A stretch of DNA of 64,000 bases, taken from positions 19,808-83,807 of the forward strand of contig JACPHJ010000004.1 of assembly GCA_016188675.1 (NCBI GenBank), in the 5' to 3' direction. The notes beneath the pieces are model-generated. The model saw nothing but the letters and a program-made list of their open reading frames with translations, did no database searches and was not told where the DNA came from. Both the position numbers and the translations under genes were made by a program. This stretch comes from Planctomycetota bacterium (lineage in GTDB: Bacteria > Planctomycetota > Brocadiia > Brocadiales > Brocadiaceae). Shown piece by piece: positions 17,458-26,876 of the stretch (within the stretch, counting starts at the first letter, position 1; each line of letters opens with the position of its first letter).

Positions 17458-18313
17458 AATGCCGTATCTGTTTTTACTGCCTGGTATACTGCTGGTACTG
17501 GCATTTAATTTTATCCCGTTTATAGATACGCTTATACTATCGTTCAAAAATGCAAAACTCATAGTACCGGAAGAAACATTTGCAGGATTTGCTAATTATA
17601 AGGCAATTCTGACGCATTCCCGTTTTTGGTATTCCCTTTTTATTACACTCTCATTCGTATTCGTTTCAATATCCCTGGAAGCCGTTCTGGGCGTATGTCT
17701 GGGACTCATGATGAGTCAGCCTTCACCCGTTAGTAACTTTTTGAGAATCCTGATACTTATTCCATGGACAATTCCAACGGTGGTTACTGCCAGGATGTGG
17801 CAGTGGATGTTTGACTATAATTTAGGCATCATAAACTATCTCTTTCAAAATTTAGGAATAAACCAGATGAACTGGCTTGGGAAGCCATTTTTGGCATTTT
17901 TTTCAATTATCATTGCAGATGTCTGGAAGACGGCTCCCTTTGTGGCTATTATTGTCTTAGCAGGACTCTCTGCCATACCGCAGGAAATCTATAAAGCTTC
18001 TGTTGTTGACGGCGCTAATGCATGGCAAAGGTTTCGTTTCATAACATTGCCGCTACTGTTACCGGTATTGGGTGTTGCTATCCTTTTTAGGGCTATAGAT
18101 GCACTCAGGATATTTGACCTTGTTTATGTACTTACTGGCGGCGGACCAGGAGGTTCAACAGAAACGTTGTCTGTTTATGCATACAAACTCTTTTTTTATA
18201 AAGGCGATTTTGGACAGGGTGCTGCCACATCTGTAATTATCCTGCTTTTAGTGGCAGGATTCGGTTATTTTTATACAAAAAAATCATTCAGTGCCAACAC
18301 CGTGAAACAATAA
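17438..18313 (+). CDS. Carbohydrate ABC transporter permease, MalF type
   Basis: A 291-residue inner-membrane permease with six hydrophobic segments and the EAA loop EIYKASVVDGANAWQRFRFI. It starts at GTG 17438 inside the SBP gene, or at ATG 17459 just after it. It should pair with the MalG-type permease at 11946. In most CUT1 operons the order is SBP-MalF-MalG-MalK; here the SBP-MalF half lies downstream of MalG-MalK. Confidence 0.88.
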   Translation: MILLKTKMPYLFLLPGILLVLAFNFIPFIDTLILSFKNAKLIVPEETFAGFANYKAILTHSRFWYSLFITLSFVFVSISLEAVLGVCLGLMMSQPSPVSNFLRILILIPWTIPTVVTARMWQWMFDYNLGIINYLFQNLGINQMNWLGKPFLAFFSIIIADVWKTAPFVAIIVLAGLSAIPQEIYKASVVDGANAWQRFRFITLPLLLPVLGVAILFRAIDALRIFDLVYVLTGGGPGGSTETLSVYAYKLFFYKGDFGQGAATSVIILLLVAGFGYFYTKKSFSANTVKQ

Positions 18314-18334
18314 GATGTGAAGTGACACACTGAT

Positions 18335-18520
18335 GTAAGGAATTTCAAATCGACTGTAGTGGCAAGGCGCGCCTTGCCACTACGCTGTTATAAAAAGTCG
18401 CCGTAAGCCTATTCAACATTGAATTTCAAAGTAGAGACGGGTTTTAAACCTGTCTCTACACTTGATGTATGGAAATTTTAATCCGGCAATGTAGTGGCAA
18501 TTCATGAATTGCCACTACAA
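18335..18520. repeat. Three palindromes in tandem with GGAATTTCAA motifs
   Basis: Perfect or near-perfect palindromes lie at 18356-18383 (GTAGTGGCAAGG core GCGCGCC), 18431-18459 (GTAGAGACGGG...CCTGTCTCTAC) and 18491-18518 (GTAGTGGCAATTCATGAATT...). Each is preceded by a motif such as TGTAAGGAATTTCAA, TTGAATTTCAA or TGTATGGAAATTT. The last palindrome recurs exactly at 40587-40614. They fill the 288-base gap before treZ. Confidence 0.85.
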
Positions 18521-18601
18521 AAATATAAATCGCCGAAGGCTTAATTTGTACGCTGTATTTCGAAAGATTAAACATATTTCCAACAGGGATAACTTAAAAT
18601 A

Positions 18602-20428
18602 ATGAAAATTGGGGTAAATTATATAAGCAATGACAGGTGCGAATTCAATGTCTGGGCTCCTTTTCTCAGTAAAGTAGCGGTAAAGATAATTTCGCCCGAA
18701 GAAAGAGTTATTCCTATGGAAAAGGATAATGAAGGATACTGGAAGACTATCACCGGAGGTGTTATCCCTGCTACAAAATATTTTTTTCTTCTCGACGACG
18801 AAAAGGAGAGAGCCGATCCGGCTTCACATTATCAACCTGAAGGGGTTCACGGAGCGTCTCAAGTTGTCGACCATAGTGCATTTTTATGGTCAGACGGAAG
18901 TTGGCAGGGGATTCCATTAAGCGAGATGATAATTTATGAACTTCATGTTGGTACGTTTACGCCGGATGGGACTTTTGACGCAATAATTCCCCGTCTCGAC
19001 GAACTGAGAGATATCGGAATAAATGCTTTAGAAATAATGCCGATTGCCCAATTTCCCGGCGACAGGAATTGGGGCTACGATGGTGTTTATCCTTATGCAG
19101 TCCAGCACTCCTACGGTGGTCCCGAAGGATTTAAACATCTGGTAAATGAGTGTCATAAAAGAGGGATAGCAGTGATTCTGGACGTAGTTTATAACCATCT
19201 TGGGCCTGAAGGCAATTATCTGAGGGATTTTGGGCCTTACTTTACTGACAAGTATAAAACCCCGTGGGGTGACGCAATAAATTTCGACGATGCCTATTCC
19301 AACGAGGTAAGAAACTTTTTTATAGAAAATGCCATTCATTGGTTCAGGCATTATCACGTGGATGGACTTCGTCTCGATGCAATTCATGCCATATTTGATA
19401 TGGGGGCAAAACACTTTCTCCATGAGCTTTCGGAAAGGGTTGAAGCATTTTCTCAAAAAGAGGACAGGAAATTTTTCCTCGTTGCAGAAAGCGACCTGAA
19501 CGATTCCCGCATTGTGATACCAAGGGAATCTGGAGGACATGGTATTGATGGAATGTGGTGCGACGACTTCCATCACTCGCTCCATACCCTTCTCACCGGT
19601 GAAGACAGGGGATATTATCGTGATTTCGGAACGATTGGGCATCTGGCAAAGTCTATAAGAGAGGGTTTTGTCTATGCGGGAGGGTATTCGGAGTTCCGGA
19701 AGAGAAACCATGGTAATTCCTCACGGGAGGTACCTGCGCGACAAATGGTAGTTTTTTAACAGAATCACGACCAGACAGGCAACAGGATGCTTGGGGAAAG
19801 GCTCAGCGCCCTAGTGTCATTTGAGTCGTTGAAGCTTGCTGCCGGGGCGGTGATATTTTCTCCTTATATTCCCATTCTCTTTATGGGTGAGGAATACGGG
19901 GAGGATTCACCTTTTCTTTATTTTGTAAGCCATTCCGATATCCCCCTTATTGAAGCGGTGCGACAGGGAAGGAAAAGGGAATTCAGCGAGTTTAAATGGC
20001 AGGGAGAACCCCCAGACCCGCAGAGCGCTGAGACATTCCTGAAATCAAAAATAAACTGGGAAAAAAGATTTGAAGGCAATCACAAGGTTTTATTAAACTT
20101 TTATAAGGAACTGATAACATTACGAAAAACAACTCCTGCCCTTTCGTATCCCGATAAAACGCGTCTTGCAGTGGACGGGCTTGAAGAGAAAAAAATAGTA
20201 TTCATGAGAAGGTGGAAAGACTCCAGCCATGTATTTATTATTTTTAATTTCAACAATTCTGATGTTAAAATTATTCCACCAATTCCTGAAGGGAGATGGA
20301 GTAAAGTGGTAGATTCTTCAGAGCAGCGATGGAATGGTTCCGGTTCTCTCCTTTCATATGAGCTTGTCCCCGGCAATGAAATAACAATGAGAGGGAGGAG
20401 TTTTGTCATCTATTGCAAGGGCGTTTGA
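18602..20428 (+). pseudogene. treZ: Malto-oligosyltrehalose trehalohydrolase with in-frame stop
   Basis: The frame is continuous across 608 codons, the normal TreZ length, except for a TAA at 19757-19759 (codon 386). An N-terminal CBM48-like domain (1-100) is followed by a GH13 barrel with YELHVGTFTPDGTFDAII, GWGYDG-type NWGYDGVYPYA, the nucleophile in DGLRLDAIHAI and the acid in LVAESDLND. The stop falls in the conserved VVFxQNHDQTGNR motif, where TCA to TAA at a serine would explain it. The transition-state Asp of NHDQ lies beyond the stop, so a truncated product should be inactive. The second part could restart at the ATG at 19787 but would lack the active site. Confidence 0.87.
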
Positions 20429-20622
20429 TCAACTACCGGCAGCTTTGATACCGCTTTGAAGGCATTCTGAAGTAATTTTGTCATCATTTTACCTCTTTCT
20501 TTGGTTGCAGTCCGCGTGCTGATAATACGTATTGTTTTTTCCCTCTCGGCATGCGCTACTACAAGTAGACGACCACGAAAAGAGTAGCCGATGGTTATTA
20601 ACCTTTCCTCGGCATCTGAATG
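20410..20622 (-). pseudogene. BrnT-like toxin C-terminal remnant running into an antitoxin-like N-terminus
   Basis: On the minus strand the codons after the DUF2283 stop read HSDAEERLITIGYSFRGR, LLVVAHAEREKTIRIIS and TRTATKERGK, the C-terminal half of the BrnT RNase toxin family. The N-terminal half is missing. The frame continues into MMTKLLQNAFKAVSKLPV, which resembles the start of small antitoxin-type proteins, and stops at TAG (20410-20412) inside the treZ 3' end on the opposite strand. No valid start codon leads the BrnT part, so I call it a relic. Confidence 0.6.
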
Positions 20623-20841
20623 TTATGCCATAATCTTTTTGATTTCAGACGGCAATCTATTAATAATAAGTTCCTTTAATTTTACTTTACTGCTGGCATT
20701 GTCTATATCAATGCCTACTAATTTTCCCTCATCATCGTAATCAAGCACTATACCTTCTGAAATTTCCATGCTTTCAACACTTGTTTTTTCTGAAAGGTCG
20801 ATATAAAGAGAATCAGTTTCGGGATAGTATGCTAATTTCAT
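20623..20841 (-). CDS. DUF2283 family protein
   Basis: A 72-residue protein with the family core YYPETDSLYIDLSEK and EGIVLDYDDEGKLVGIDIDN. DUF2283 proteins are small, of unknown function, and commonly paired with a DUF4258-like partner. Such a partner, broken by stops, lies immediately upstream, overlapping the ATG by 3 bases. AGGAGG lies upstream within the broken partner's 3' end. It appears intact. Confidence 0.82.
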   Translation of the reverse strand: MKLAYYPETDSLYIDLSEKTSVESMEISEGIVLDYDDEGKLVGIDIDNASSKVKLKELIINRLPSEIKKIMA

Positions 20842-21080
20842 GGTTTAAACCTCCTGTCCGGAAATGCATTATGAATAGTTTATTTATCCTCAAGGGTAAT
20901 GACGTGTAATATTTTTCCTCCAAGTTCTGATATCGAACCCCAAAACCTGAACCGATTATGTTCTTGAGGTTCAACTTTAATCGGATTTTCAATAACTTGA
21001 ATACACCATTCTTTCTTGAGCTATGGACACTTCCTGATTACCTCGTTTTCAAAATATTCAGTGAATTTATATTTGTCCAT
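20838..21080 (-). pseudogene. Small DUF4258-like partner gene with two in-frame stops
   Basis: Reading the minus strand from ATG (21078-21080) gives MDKYKFTEYFENEVIRKCP, then TAG (21021-21023), then LKKEWCIQVIENPIKVEP, FRFWGSISELGGKILHVI, TLEDK, TAA (20880-20882) and TIHNAFPDRRFKP. The frame is never shifted, so two point mutations broke an otherwise normal 80-codon gene. The sequence resembles small proteins that precede DUF2283 genes. The second stop could be taken as a shortened end, but the motif TIHNAFPDRRFK beyond it looks conserved. Confidence 0.65.
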
Positions 21081-21113
21081 TTACCAATATATTTTCATCT
21101 ACATTTTTTTATG

Positions 21114-21247
21114 GCATAACGCCACGGATCACTGACGAGAGGCACTGCCAAAACATAATAGAGCCGAAAGTCGGTTCGCAGAATGAATACATCGCCTGCC
21201 CAAAAAGTGTCCTGTGCCTCTCGTTCATGTGCATCCGGTTGTTATGT
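21114..21247 (-). other. Integron attC-like recombination site
   Basis: On the minus strand a 134-base element starts with ACATAAC and ends with GTTATGC. The outer arms pair (ACATAACAACCGGATGCAC with GATCCGTGGCGTTATGC) and the inner arms GAACGAGAGGCAC and GTGCCTCTCGTC pair exactly over 10 or more bases, with a central hairpin GAACCGA/TCGGCTC. This layout and length match VCR-type attC sites. It lies directly after the stop of the TIGR02391 gene on the same strand, as expected for a gene cassette. A lone GTTATGT core is found at 21977-21983 in front of that gene. Confidence 0.55.
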
Positions 21248-21254
21248 GTTTTTC

Positions 21255-21953
21255 TTAAATTGCCAAAGTTTCTTTACCTAAATTAGTTAACTGAAAACAT
21301 CCTAGTTCATCTGGTTCAAAGGCAGCATCATTAAGCCTGTCCAACTCATTAGCAATATAGGATTCTGAGATATATTCAACCAAACCTGTTTCAATTACTG
21401 CTTGCAGTTGAGATTCGGTAAAACCTTTAGATATTAAATCTTCATAGAAACCATCACAAACATGGTCTGGCAAAATATTACCATTAAGAAATTTGAGTAA
21501 ATTAAATATCTGATCTTTATTTTTGAATGTGCCACTCTGAACGAGCCCATCTAAGCCACCAATATCTGAAAAGCTTATATCAGATGCCCCTATTAAGTCG
21601 AGTAATTCGCTGGCGAGTACTAATATTCTACGGCTGACGAGCGGATCTACTCTTGCTCCATCATGAGCTGTGTAATTACGGTAATATGAAAATGCTCCGA
21701 CAAATAGTCCCTCTGCTTGCTCTTGAAGTTCATCTCCGAACGGCACTCTGAGTTTAATGCTCTTTCCATTACCAAATAGACTCTTTACCAATCTAACCCC
21801 GTACTTATTTTTTATGCCTGATTTTTCTTTGAGAGCTAATTCAACCTGCGTCATTGCTTCATATGCAGCATGTTTATAATGTCCGTCATCAATGAGCTTC
21901 TTGCAATGAGTCAAAATTCTTGGATGTAGAAGTTCATCAATATTTAAAGACAT
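21255..21953 (-). CDS. TIGR02391-like (Ymh family) protein
   Basis: A 232-residue soluble protein. The N-terminal half with LHPRILTHCKKLIDDGHYKH, AAYEAMTQVELALKEKSG and FVGAFSYYRNYTAHD matches the TIGR02391 family, a helical HEPN-like domain. The RNYTAH sequence at about residues 92-97 is an R-x4-H-type motif found in HEPN RNases. Function is uncertain; members are often in defence or mobile contexts. The gene sits between an attC-like site (downstream) and a GTTATG core (upstream), consistent with an integrated cassette. Confidence 0.68.
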   Translation of the reverse strand: MSLNIDELLHPRILTHCKKLIDDGHYKHAAYEAMTQVELALKEKSGIKNKYGVRLVKSLFGNGKSIKLRVPFGDELQEQAEGLFVGAFSYYRNYTAHDGARVDPLVSRRILVLASELLDLIGASDISFSDIGGLDGLVQSGTFKNKDQIFNLLKFLNGNILPDHVCDGFYEDLISKGFTESQLQAVIETGLVEYISESYIANELDRLNDAAFEPDELGCFQLTNLGKETLAI

Positions 21954-22150
21954 GGTGATATCCTATTATTCGTAACACATAACATTTATTTTTCTCTTTA
22001 TTCTATAAATGCCGTCATTCTATGTTTTGCTAAATTAGCAATCAAGCAAAAATCGGTGAAATTGAGTTGAAATATGGGGTATACTTCTACAATGTAACGC
22101 TAAATTTATTAATATGTGGAACGCGCTTGAAACACGGACAAGGGATGCAC

Positions 22151-22483
22151 TCAGGCATGTGAGGTCTCCTTCTCTTTTTCGTAGAACACAACGCCGATGC
22201 GCCGGATGTGGTCAATCACATCCTGGTCGCTAATTTGCCGAAAAATGGACAGGTCGAAGGTGTAGGGCATGAGCAGGTCGTCTATCTCGTCCATGATGCG
22301 GTAGAGAATATCGAGTGTTAAATCCTCCCCGCCGTGTAGGGTCAGATCAATGTCGGAGCCGTTCTTAAAGTTGCCTTTGGCGCGTGAGCCATACAGCATG
22401 GCCTTTTCCACCTGTGGGTATTTGGTAAACACGCCACAGATTTTTTGGATGGTTGTTTCTTTCAAACCGAAGCGCAGGGTCAT
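22151..22483 (-). CDS. MNT-type minimal nucleotidyltransferase
   Basis: A 110-residue protein with GSRAKG (residues 32-37) and NGSDIDL (41-47), the active-site motifs of minimal nucleotidyltransferases. In HEPN/MNT modules this partner AMPylates and silences the HEPN toxin. The ATG overlaps the stop of the upstream HEPN gene by 4 bases, the standard arrangement. Confidence 0.88.
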   Translation of the reverse strand: MTLRFGLKETTIQKICGVFTKYPQVEKAMLYGSRAKGNFKNGSDIDLTLHGGEDLTLDILYRIMDEIDDLLMPYTFDLSIFRQISDQDVIDHIRRIGVVFYEKEKETSHA

Positions 22484-22902
22484 TCCTGCTCCTTTTTCAA
22501 TTTTTGCATGCGGGCATGAAAATCTGAAAATTCGGTAAAGTAGGAATGTATGACGGCAGACACGATCGCCGTTGCTGTCTCTTCATTGTAAGTATGCGAT
22601 GTCAGGTTGCGGCTTTCAATCATTTTCATCCACGCTTCCCCGTTTTCAATCAAGCCTGTTTTAAAGGCTTCTCGCGTTGCATCTTTTGAACCATATAGTT
22701 TTTTGGCGCCACGCTCCTCCAGAAAATCTTTCAAGGTATTCCATGCCATTTCATGAGTATATTCAAAAGCCTGGATCAGCCCTTGTTCTTCAAGTTTTGA
22801 AAGTTTACGTTGTCCCGACAGTTCTATGGCTTCTTTCAATTGGGCAAATGCCTTGCTGAAGTGGTTGAAGCGTTGAATCCAACGGATGTCTTGTACGCTC
22901 AT
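22480..22902 (-). CDS. HEPN-domain protein (HI0074-like substrate-binding partner)
   Basis: A 140-residue helical protein. LIQAFEYTHEMAWNTLKDF and WMKMIESRNLTSHTYNEE match the HI0074 nucleotidyltransferase substrate-binding family. R98-x4-H103 is the RNase motif of HEPN toxins. It is translationally coupled to the MNT gene, forming a probable toxin-antitoxin or defence pair next to other small accessory genes. Confidence 0.88.
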   Translation of the reverse strand: MSVQDIRWIQRFNHFSKAFAQLKEAIELSGQRKLSKLEEQGLIQAFEYTHEMAWNTLKDFLEERGAKKLYGSKDATREAFKTGLIENGEAWMKMIESRNLTSHTYNEETATAIVSAVIHSYFTEFSDFHARMQKLKKEQE

Positions 22903-23247
22903 AGGGTGTCTCCGTAGAATGCCTTGTTCAACTTTTTCAAATGCATCTCCTTCTGTTTTGAATGGACTGCGTCTATTTTAGAATATTAAATTTATTTCTC
23001 AATAGTATTTTTTGTGATAATTGTTTATCAGCATTAATAATGATATAAGTAATTGGTTTTGAAATCATCTTGATTTATTAAATAATAGACACGGCTTGAG
23101 GAAATTTCTTGAGTATCTTAAAAAGGTTAGTTAGTATTTGTGCTGGCTTGTGCTGGAAATGATTGAAGCAGATAGAATCGATTGAGCCTATTAAAATAGG
23201 CTGCCTTTGGCAGCAACTTTTTATATACACGGCAAATGCCGGTAAAA
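22903..23247. other. Non-coding stretch before the repeat cluster
   Basis: This AT-rich gap is upstream of the HEPN gene on one strand and of treS on the other. I see no coding sequence and no clear element apart from a short imperfect repeat gtgctggcttgtgctgg near 23141. It probably holds the minus-strand promoter of the HEPN/MNT pair, but no box is convincing. Confidence 0.4.
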
Positions 23248-23490
23248 ACAACCCCCTAACCCCCTTTATTAAGGGGGATTTCCTCAATTCCCCCTTAGAA
23301 AAGGGGGATTCAGGGGGTTGTCAGGCGAGCGATAACAAACATTGAAATTCCTATACATTAAATTAGGTTGGGGTTTAAAAGGCAAAACCCAACGACTTTT
23401 TTACACACCCCATCCCCTCTTGAGAGGGGTAGGGGTGTGTTTGTTAACTGCTTAATTAAAAAAGATTGAAATTCCTGAACATCAATGTAA
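23248..23490. repeat. Composite palindromic repeat cluster
   Basis: Four modules follow each other: accccctaacccccttt with its inverse ending gggggttgt (23248-23321), the motif ATTGAAATTCCTATACATTA (23341-23360), the hairpin gggttt..aaaccc (23371-23390), a long palindrome centred on TCCCCTCTTGAGAGGGGTA (23403-23440), and a second TTGAAATTCCTGAACAT (23466-23482). The same set and order recurs near 43449 and 51830. Confidence 0.85.
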
Positions 23491-23555
23491 AACAGGAAAC
23501 CAGTTATAAACTTGAACTCGCGGGTGTGTATGGGAAAACGTAAGGAGATTTATTA

Positions 23556-26500
23556 ATGTCCTATGAAGGAGTATACCTTCCGGATGATCCTCTCTGGTAT
23601 AAGGACGTCATTATTTACGAGCTCCATGTAAAGGCGTTTTTCGACAGTAATGCGGACGGCATCGGAGATTTTAAGGGGCTTATCGAGAAGTTAGATTATC
23701 TGGAGAATCTTGGGATTACCGCAATATGGCTTCTGCCCTTTTATCCGTCTCCCCTCAAGGACGATGGGTATGATATTGCAAATTACTTTGGCGTTCATCA
23801 GGATTATGGCTTATTAAGGGACTTCAAGGAGTTCATTAAGGAAGCCCATAGAAGAGGCATACGGGTTATTACGGAACTCGTCCTGAATCATACCTCTGAC
23901 CGGCATCCCTGGTTTCAACTTGCCAGAAAGGCAAAACCTGGTTCGGCGATGAGGAATTTCTACGTCTGGAGCGATACCACAGAACGATACAAAGAGGCGA
24001 GGATTATATTCAAGGACTTTGAGTTGTCGAACTGGGCATGGGACCCCATAGCAAAGGAGTATTACTGGCACCGCTTTTTCTCACATCAGCCGGATTTAAA
24101 CTATAACAATCCGCTCGTGCGTAAAAAAATCATGCGGGTTATTAATTACTGGCTGGATATGGGGGTTGACGGATTCCGTCTGGATGCCGTTCCCTACCTC
24201 TTTGAAAAGGAGGGGACAAACTGTGAAAGCCTGAGTGAAACACACGATTTTTTAAAAGGACTTCGTGCATATATCGAAGGTACGTTTAAAAATAAAATGC
24301 TCCTTGCCGAGGCAAACCAATGGCATGAAGATGCAGTTAACTACTTTGGAAATGGAAGTGAGTGTCACATGGCATTCCACTTTCCCCTGATGCCGCGGTT
24401 ATTCATGGCGATCTGGATGGAAGACAGATTCCCTATTATTGACATCCTTGAGCAAACTCCCTCTATACATGATACGTGCCAGTGGGCTTTTTTCTTGCGA
24501 AACCATGATGAACTTACCCTTGAGATGGTCAGCGATGAAGAAAAGGATTACATGTACAGGGTCTATGCGAAGGATCCTGTTGCACGGATAAATCTTGGCA
24601 TCCGGAGGCGTTTGGCGCCCCTTCTTGGAAATAATATGAGAAAGATAGAAATCATGAATATCCTCCTGCTTTCTCTTCCCGGTACTCCTATTATTTATTA
24701 CGGAGATGAAATTGGCATGGGAGACAATTACCGGCTCGGCGACAGGAACGGTGTGAGAACGCCCATGCAGTGGAATATTGACAGAAATGCGGGTTTTTCC
24801 CATGCAAATCCCCAGAAACTTTACCTGCCCGTCATCATTGACCCTGAATATCACTATGAAGTCGTTAACGTGGAAAATCAGGAAAAAAATCAGGCGTCTC
24901 TCCTCTGGTGGATGCGAAGGGTTATTGCAATTAGGAAACGTTTTAAGGCCTTTGGAAGGGGAAGTATAGAATTCCTGTTTCCTGATAATCCCAAGGTGCT
25001 TGCCTTTATTCGCCGGTATAAAGAGGAGGTTATTCTTGTCGTAATCAACCTCTCGCGCTTCTCTCAGGCGGTAGAACTTGACCTTTCAAAATTTTCAGGG
25101 TACCTTCCTGAAGATATTTTTAGCGGAAATAAATTTCCAAGGATAAAAGAAACCCCCTACTGCCTCACCTTCGGCCGTTATGATTATTTCTGGTTTGTGT
25201 TAAAAAAAGAAGTAGAAACGGCGAGATTCAGAAAGATACGAAATATCCCTGAAATAAGCGGAAGCTGGAAGACAATTTTTGCAGGAAAGACGAAAGACCT
25301 GTTGGAACGGGAAATTTTACCTTCTTATATAAAGACGTGTAAATATTTTGGAGGGAAATGTCAGGAACTGCGGGAGGTCAAAATTATAGAAAACGGTACG
25401 GTAAAGGAAAATTTATGTGATATCCAGCTTCTCTTACTGGAGATATCCTATACTGTGGGATTACCCGATATATACCTTCTTCCACTCTCTTTTTCATCCG
25501 GGGAAAAGGCTGAAAGTATTGTTATAGAGAATCCTCAGTCAGTGGTTGCACACTTAAAATGCGAAAACACGGAAGGCATTATATATGATAGCATCTACGA
25601 TGAGGGATTCAGGAAACATCTCCCCCTGATGTTTGCCAGAAAACACACCATCCGCGGGCTTCATGGAGAGCTTATTACCTATACAGGAGCGCATTTTAAA
25701 AAATACAAACAAAAGGACTTCCTGGATGCAAAATCTCATGTCCTTAAGGCAGAACAGAATAATTCATCCATTGTTTACGGCAAAGAACTCATTTTTAAAT
25801 TGTACCGGCGTCTTGATGAGGGGATGAATCCCGAACTGGAAATGTGCAGATTCCTTACTGAGAAGATTTCTTTTAAACATGTTCCGCCTTTTTTAGGGAC
25901 AATGGAGTATAGAAGGCATGGGCATGAATCAGTAGTTATTGGCATCCTTCAACAATTCGTTTCGAGTGAAGGAGACGCTTGGACGTACAGTCTTGATTGT
26001 TTAGGGAGGTATTTTGACTGTATCCTTGCAAAAAAATGTGAAATGCAGGGAATGCCGGAAGTTGCCTCCTCTCGTCTGGACTTTGTTTTTCAGGAAGTAC
26101 CCATTCTTCAGGAAATAATAGGAATTGCCTGCCTTGACATGGTAACCCTTCTGGGGAAAAGGACGGCGCAACTCCACCTGGCGCTTTCATCTGAAACAGA
26201 AGACCCAAACTTTGCGCCCGAGCCGTTTTCACTCTCGTATCAAAGGTCACTGTATCAGTCAATGCAATCTTATACGAAAAGGGTTTTTGCGCTTCTCAGA
26301 AAAAATATTAAAAATATACCCGAAAGTCAGAGGGAATTGGCGCATTTCATAGCATCTCTTGAAAAAGCGATAATAGCGCGTTACGGAGACCTCTTCAAAA
26401 GGAAGTTGTCGGCAATGAAGATAAGGATACATGGGGATTATCACCTTGGTCACGTTCTCTATACCGGTAATGATTTTTTTATCATAGATTTTGAAGGCGA

Positions 26501-26876
26501 CCCGGCAAGAACCCTGAGTGAAAGAAGATTAAAGAGATCCCCTCTAAGAGATGTCGCATGTATGATACGGTCATTTCACTATGCCGCCCATAACGCCCTT
26601 TTGAGATACGCTCCCATGAGACCGGAGGACATTCCCGTTCTGGAACCATGGATGGATTTGTGGTACCGGTATGTTGCGGGTTCCTTTCTAAAAACATACC
26701 TGGAAACAGTATCGCATGCTTCATTTATTCCCACGGATAAGGCAGACGTTGATGCCATGTTAAAGGCATTTCTTTTAGAGAGGGCGGTATATGAACTCGG
26801 GCATGAGTTAAGCAATCGTCCTGAATGGGTGATTATTCCACTGAAAGGCATAAAACACCTGATGGAGATCAAATAA
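23556..26876 (+). CDS. treS: Trehalose synthase / maltokinase fusion
   Basis: A 1106-residue two-domain enzyme. Residues 1-550 are a GH13 maltose alpha-D-glucosyltransferase with [16 protein letters not shown], the nucleophile in [12 protein letters not shown], the acid in LLAEANQW and the FLRNHDE motif. Residues 580-1106 are a maltokinase-like domain, with [20 protein letters not shown] and [16 protein letters not shown] as the catalytic and metal-binding loops. It would interconvert trehalose and maltose and phosphorylate maltose for glycogen synthesis (GlgE, not in the window). An AAGGAG site precedes the ATG. Its stop overlaps treY by one base. No lesions seen. Confidence 0.95.
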   Translation: MSYEGVYLPDDPLWYKDVIIYELHVKAFFDSNADGIGDFKGLIEKLDYLENLGITAIWLLPFYPSPLKDDGYDIANYFGVHQDYGLLRDFKEFIKEAHRRGIRVITELVLNHTSDRHPWFQLARKAKPGSAMRNFYVWSDTTERYKEARIIFKDFELSNWAWDPIAKEYYWHRFFSHQPDLNYNNPLVRKKIMRVINYWLDMGVDGFRLDAVPYLFEKEGTNCESLSETHDFLKGLRAYIEGTFKNKMLLAEANQWHEDAVNYFGNGSECHMAFHFPLMPRLFMAIWMEDRFPIIDILEQTPSIHDTCQWAFFLRNHDELTLEMVSDEEKDYMYRVYAKDPVARINLGIRRRLAPLLGNNMRKIEIMNILLLSLPGTPIIYYGDEIGMGDNYRLGDRNGVRTPMQWNIDRNAGFSHANPQKLYLPVIIDPEYHYEVVNVENQEKNQASLLWWMRRVIAIRKRFKAFGRGSIEFLFPDNPKVLAFIRRYKEEVILVVINLSRFSQAVELDLSKFSGYLPEDIFSGNKFPRIKETPYCLTFGRYDYFWFVLKKEVETARFRKIRNIPEISGSWKTIFAGKTKDLLEREILPSYIKTCKYFGGKCQELREVKIIENGTVKENLCDIQLLLLEISYTVGLPDIYLLPLSFSSGEKAESIVIENPQSVVAHLKCENTEGIIYDSIYDEGFRKHLPLMFARKHTIRGLHGELITYTGAHFKKYKQKDFLDAKSHVLKAEQNNSSIVYGKELIFKLYRRLDEGMNPELEMCRFLTEKISFKHVPPFLGTMEYRRHGHESVVIGILQQFVSSEGDAWTYSLDCLGRYFDCILAKKCEMQGMPEVASSRLDFVFQEVPILQEIIGIACLDMVTLLGKRTAQLHLALSSETEDPNFAPEPFSLSYQRSLYQSMQSYTKRVFALLRKNIKNIPESQRELAHFIASLEKAIIARYGDLFKRKLSAMKIRIHGDYHLGHVLYTGNDFFIIDFEGDPARTLSERRLKRSPLRDVACMIRSFHYAAHNALLRYAPMRPEDIPVLEPWMDLWYRYVAGSFLKTYLETVSHASFIPTDKADVDAMLKAFLLERAVYELGHELSNRPEWVIIPLKGIKHLMEIK

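Noticed and set aside
19757..19759. Programmed readthrough or recoding of the treZ stop
   Set aside because: The codon is TAA, which is not used for selenocysteine or pyrrolysine, and no stem-loop stands out after it; simple nonsense mutation fits better.
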